Source: Orlajensenia stereocauli
Lineage (GTDB): Bacteria; Actinomycetota; Actinomycetes; Actinomycetales; Microbacteriaceae
Length of the DNA: 64,000 bases
Reading direction: 5' to 3' (one strand)
Assembly: GCF_039548895.1 (NCBI RefSeq)
Contig: NZ_JBCLVG010000002.1
Below are positions 62,070 through 64,000 of this stretch, in pieces. The stretch's first letter is position 1, and each line of letters begins with the position of its first letter. The position numbers and the translations under genes were made by a program. The notes below the pieces were generated by a model, which saw nothing but the letters and a program-made list of their open reading frames with translations, was not told the origin of the DNA and did not search any database.

Positions 62070-62831
62070 TCAGTCCGCGGCGGGCGCGCCCGCCGCGGCA
62101 TCCGTCTCGCCGAAGTGCATCGCGGTGGACTCCTCGACTCCGAGCACGTGCACCGACATGCGGATGCGCGCACGATCCGGATCGCGGGCGATCAGGGCGT
62201 CGAGGATGGCGCGGTGCTCGCGCTGGGTCTCGCGCACGGCTCCGTGCTCGTGGATGGCACGCCAGAGGCGGGCCCGGGCCGTGCGCCCGACGAGGGCCTC
62301 GATGATGGCCGCGAACGCCGGGTTGCCGCTGGCGTGCGCGATGAGGCGGTGGAAGTCGGTGTCGACGTCGATGGTCGCCTCGAGGTCGATGCCCGGCTCG
62401 TCGGCGAGGAGCGCATCGCCGCGGTCCAGGATGCGCCCGGCAGCCTCGAGGTCGGCATCGGTCATGTTCAGGGCGGCGTGGGCGGCGGCCTCCGGCTCGA
62501 GAACGCGACGAACGCCGAGCAGGTGCACGCTGTTCTCGGGCGACTGCAGGTCGGCCAGGAAGCCGAGAGGCTCGAACAGCTGGCTCGGCCCGAGATCGGT
62601 GACGTAGGTGCCGTCGCCCTGCCTGGTCTCGAGCACGCCCAGCACCACGAGGGCTCGAACGCCCTCGCGCAGCGATCCGCGCGAGACACCGAGCATGGCG
62701 CACAGGTCCTTCTCGACCGGGAGCCTGGCTCCGGCGACGAGGCGACCGCTGGTGAGCATCTCGCGGACGCCGTCGATCACCACGTTCGACTGCGAACGCG
62801 GCGTCTCGCCGTCTGCGGTGCGTGTGGCCAT
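62070..62831 (-). CDS. GntR family regulator (FadR type)
   Basis: 253 residues: winged helix (LPVEKDLCAMLGVSRGSLREGVRALVVLGV) and FCD ligand domain. It converges on the AKR gene and diverges from the lactonase. The ATG at 62831 is 6 nt after TAGGAT (complement 62838-62843), a leaderless arrangement. Likely ligand: a sugar acid; likely targets: the CCCAATCAATTGGG sites in the 60.9-61.1 kb gap. Confidence 0.9.
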   Translation of the reverse strand: MATRTADGETPRSQSNVVIDGVREMLTSGRLVAGARLPVEKDLCAMLGVSRGSLREGVRALVVLGVLETRQGDGTYVTDLGPSQLFEPLGFLADLQSPENSVHLLGVRRVLEPEAAAHAALNMTDADLEAAGRILDRGDALLADEPGIDLEATIDVDTDFHRLIAHASGNPAFAAIIEALVGRTARARLWRAIHEHGAVRETQREHRAILDALIARDPDRARIRMSVHVLGVEESTAMHFGETDAAAGAPAAD

Positions 62832-62837
62832 GGGCAC

Positions 62838-62843
62838 ATCCTA
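62838..62843 (-). promoter_or_regulatory. -10 box of leaderless GntR gene
   Basis: TAGGAT on the minus strand, 6 nt before the ATG at 62831. Confidence 0.5.
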
Positions 62844-62899
62844 GGCTGGCGTCGCTCCGTGGCGTCGACAGTCATCAGATCTTTGCGGAGGGAGCGCCA

Positions 62900-63838
62900 G
62901 TGAGCGTCATCATCGATTCGCACCAGCACGTCTGGGACCTGAACCGGGCCGAGTACGCGTGGTTGGGTCCGGATGCCGGCATCCTGCATCGCTCGATCCC
63001 GATGGAGGAGGTGCTGCCATCGTTCGCCGCGGCCGGGATCGCGGGCAGCGTTCTCGTGCAGTCGGCCGACAACGACGAGGACACCGAGTACATGCTCGAG
63101 GTCGCGCGGCGCTCGCCGCAGGTGCTCGGGGTCGTCGGCTACGTTCCGCTGCACGAACCCGACCGGGCCGCCGAGCGTCTCGCCGAACTGCAGCTTCAGC
63201 CGCTGTTCTGCGGCGTGCGCAACCTCATCCACGACCGCAGCGACCCGCACTGGCTGCTGCGCGACGATGTCGACGCGACCCTCGGCCTGCTCGAGGAGGC
63301 GGGAGTGCCGTTCGACGTCGTGGGCGTGCTGCCGGAGCACCTGCAGGCCGTGATCGCGATCTCGGAGCGGCATCCGCGGCTCCGCATGGTGCTCGACCAC
63401 CTCAACAAGCCTCCGATCGGCGCTGCCGAGGACGAGCCGTGGCGATCGCTTCTCGCGCAGGCGGCTGAGAACCCCCTCGTCTTCGGCAAGGTCTCGGGGC
63501 TCTACTCCGCCGTCGGCGATCCGGCCGACTGGGCCGTCGACGGCATCCGCCCGATCTTCGATCACGCCCTCGAGGCGTTCGGCCCCGATCGCCTGCTATA
63601 CGGCGGCGACTGGCCGGTCTCGCTCATCGCCGGCGGCTACGCCAGGGTGTTCACCGGCATCACCGAACTGCTCGCCGACCTCGACGAGAGCGCACGAGCG
63701 CGAATCCTCGCCGGCACCGCCGCCGACCTCTACTCCCTCTCCATTTCCGACTCCGGTACCGCCGACGCCACTGCCGACGGCGCCGCCACCGACCCCGCCA
63801 CCGAACCCGCCACCGAACTCCAGGAGGAGACCCCGTGA
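62900..63838 (+). CDS. Amidohydrolase family lactonase (L-fuconolactonase type)
   Basis: 312 residues, TIM-barrel amidohydrolase-2. Metal site HxH in DSHQHVWDL at the N-terminus, VLDHLNKP in the middle and the Asp motif YGGDWPVS near residue 235. It would hydrolyse the lactone made by the aldo/keto reductase. GTG at 62900 is behind GGAGGGAG. The last 30 residues are an Asp/Thr/Ala-rich low-complexity tail. It overlaps the next gene by 4 nt. Confidence 0.9.
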   Translation: MSVIIDSHQHVWDLNRAEYAWLGPDAGILHRSIPMEEVLPSFAAAGIAGSVLVQSADNDEDTEYMLEVARRSPQVLGVVGYVPLHEPDRAAERLAELQLQPLFCGVRNLIHDRSDPHWLLRDDVDATLGLLEEAGVPFDVVGVLPEHLQAVIAISERHPRLRMVLDHLNKPPIGAAEDEPWRSLLAQAAENPLVFGKVSGLYSAVGDPADWAVDGIRPIFDHALEAFGPDRLLYGGDWPVSLIAGGYARVFTGITELLADLDESARARILAGTAADLYSLSISDSGTADATADGAATDPATEPATELQEETP

Positions 63839-64000
63839 CCACCACCACTCCCATCAGCCTCGCCAGACTCGGGGAGGCCGGCCACGAGATCCCCGTCGTG
63901 CGGGTCGACGGCCGCACCCTCGACGCGCGAGGCGTCGCAGCCGATTTCGACGGAGCGTTCTTCGCGTCCGACGGCATCGACAGGCTGCGCGCAGCGCTCG
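63835..64000 (+). CDS. FAH-family hydrolase, N-terminal part (cut by window end)
   Basis: 55 codons are visible from GTG 63835. ISLARLGEAGHEIPVVRVDG is the typical N-terminal beta-strand pair of FAH-family proteins such as 2,4-diketo-3-deoxy-L-fuconate hydrolase. The catalytic part lies outside the window. Overlaps the lactonase stop by 4 nt (GTGA) behind AGGAGGAG. Confidence 0.75.
   Translation, partial: MTTTTPISLARLGEAGHEIPVVRVDGRTLDARGVAADFDGAFFASDGIDRLRAAL

Overview
The window is chromosomal DNA of a high-GC actinobacterium. It is most likely a member of the Microbacteriaceae: the core gene order is dnaN-gnd-recF-dciA-gyrB-gyrA-DUF3566-tRNA-Ile-tRNA-Ala-ppiA-rhomboid-crgA-sortase-pabA, followed by pknB/pknA/pbpA/rodA/pstP/fhaB/fhaA on the other strand. 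It starts at the replication origin, just downstream of where dnaA should end. Most genes have strong G/C third positions. Many short mRNAs look leaderless, with a TANNNT -10 box 6-7 nt before the start codon. No transposase, integrase, phage gene or CRISPR array was seen.

Layout. (1) 1-9.7 kb: origin-side DNA with DnaA boxes, then replication genes (dnaN, recF, dciA, gyrB, gyrA) with gnd inserted and a near-perfect parS site inside dciA. (2) 9.9-15 kb: tRNA-Ile and tRNA-Ala, a Nudix hydrolase, a membrane protein, cyclophilin, rhomboid protease, crgA, class E sortase and an aminodeoxychorismate/anthranilate synthase glutaminase. A second compact cluster of three DnaA boxes beside AT-rich DNA and a perfect 18-bp palindrome lies at 12.88-12.96 kb. 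(3) 15-24 kb, minus strand: the cell-wall growth and division signalling operon fhaA-fhaB-pstP-rodA-pbpA-pknA-pknB. (4) 24-27.4 kb: a disaccharide phosphorylase (GH65) coupled to a beta-phosphoglucomutase-type HAD enzyme. (5) 27.7-39.6 kb: tRNA-Leu, then a homoprotocatechuate (3,4-dihydroxyphenylacetate) meta-cleavage cluster on the minus strand (FAH-RraA fusion, GntR regulator, hpaE, hpaD, hpaH, hpaI). Divergent from it are an MFS carrier and a phenol-hydroxylase-type FAD monooxygenase, with a ThDP-dependent decarboxylase nearby. (6) 39.8-42.6 kb: a secreted GH3 glycosidase with a PA14-like insertion. (7) 42.8-56.2 kb: a GntR regulator and a long, mostly translationally coupled plus-strand operon. 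It holds a sugar ABC importer without its own ATPase, an enolase-superfamily dehydratase, a metallo-beta-lactamase-fold protein, a Gfo/Idh/MocA dehydrogenase, a class III CoA transferase, a solute-binding-protein-like protein without a signal peptide, a crotonase, an AraD1-like FAH-family enzyme and a 2,5-dioxovalerate dehydrogenase. (8) 56.3-64 kb: a DeoR regulator and two divergent sugar-acid units. One is Zn-alcohol dehydrogenase, KduD-like SDR, KDPG-type aldolase and KDG-type kinase. The other is an aldo/keto reductase, GntR regulator, amidohydrolase-type lactonase and an FAH-family hydrolase cut by the window end, resembling non-phosphorylating L-fucose catabolism.

How they work together. 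Regions 1-3 are housekeeping (replication, segregation, septum and wall control). Regions 4-8 are catabolic and suit a saprophytic or plant-associated life: disaccharides, plant-derived aromatics, oligosaccharides and sugar acids. The most interesting parts are the second DnaA-box cluster and the region-7 operon. That operon looks like an oxidative, Weimberg-type sugar pathway joined to three genes (CoA transferase, cytosolic solute-binding-like protein, crotonase) that such a pathway does not need.
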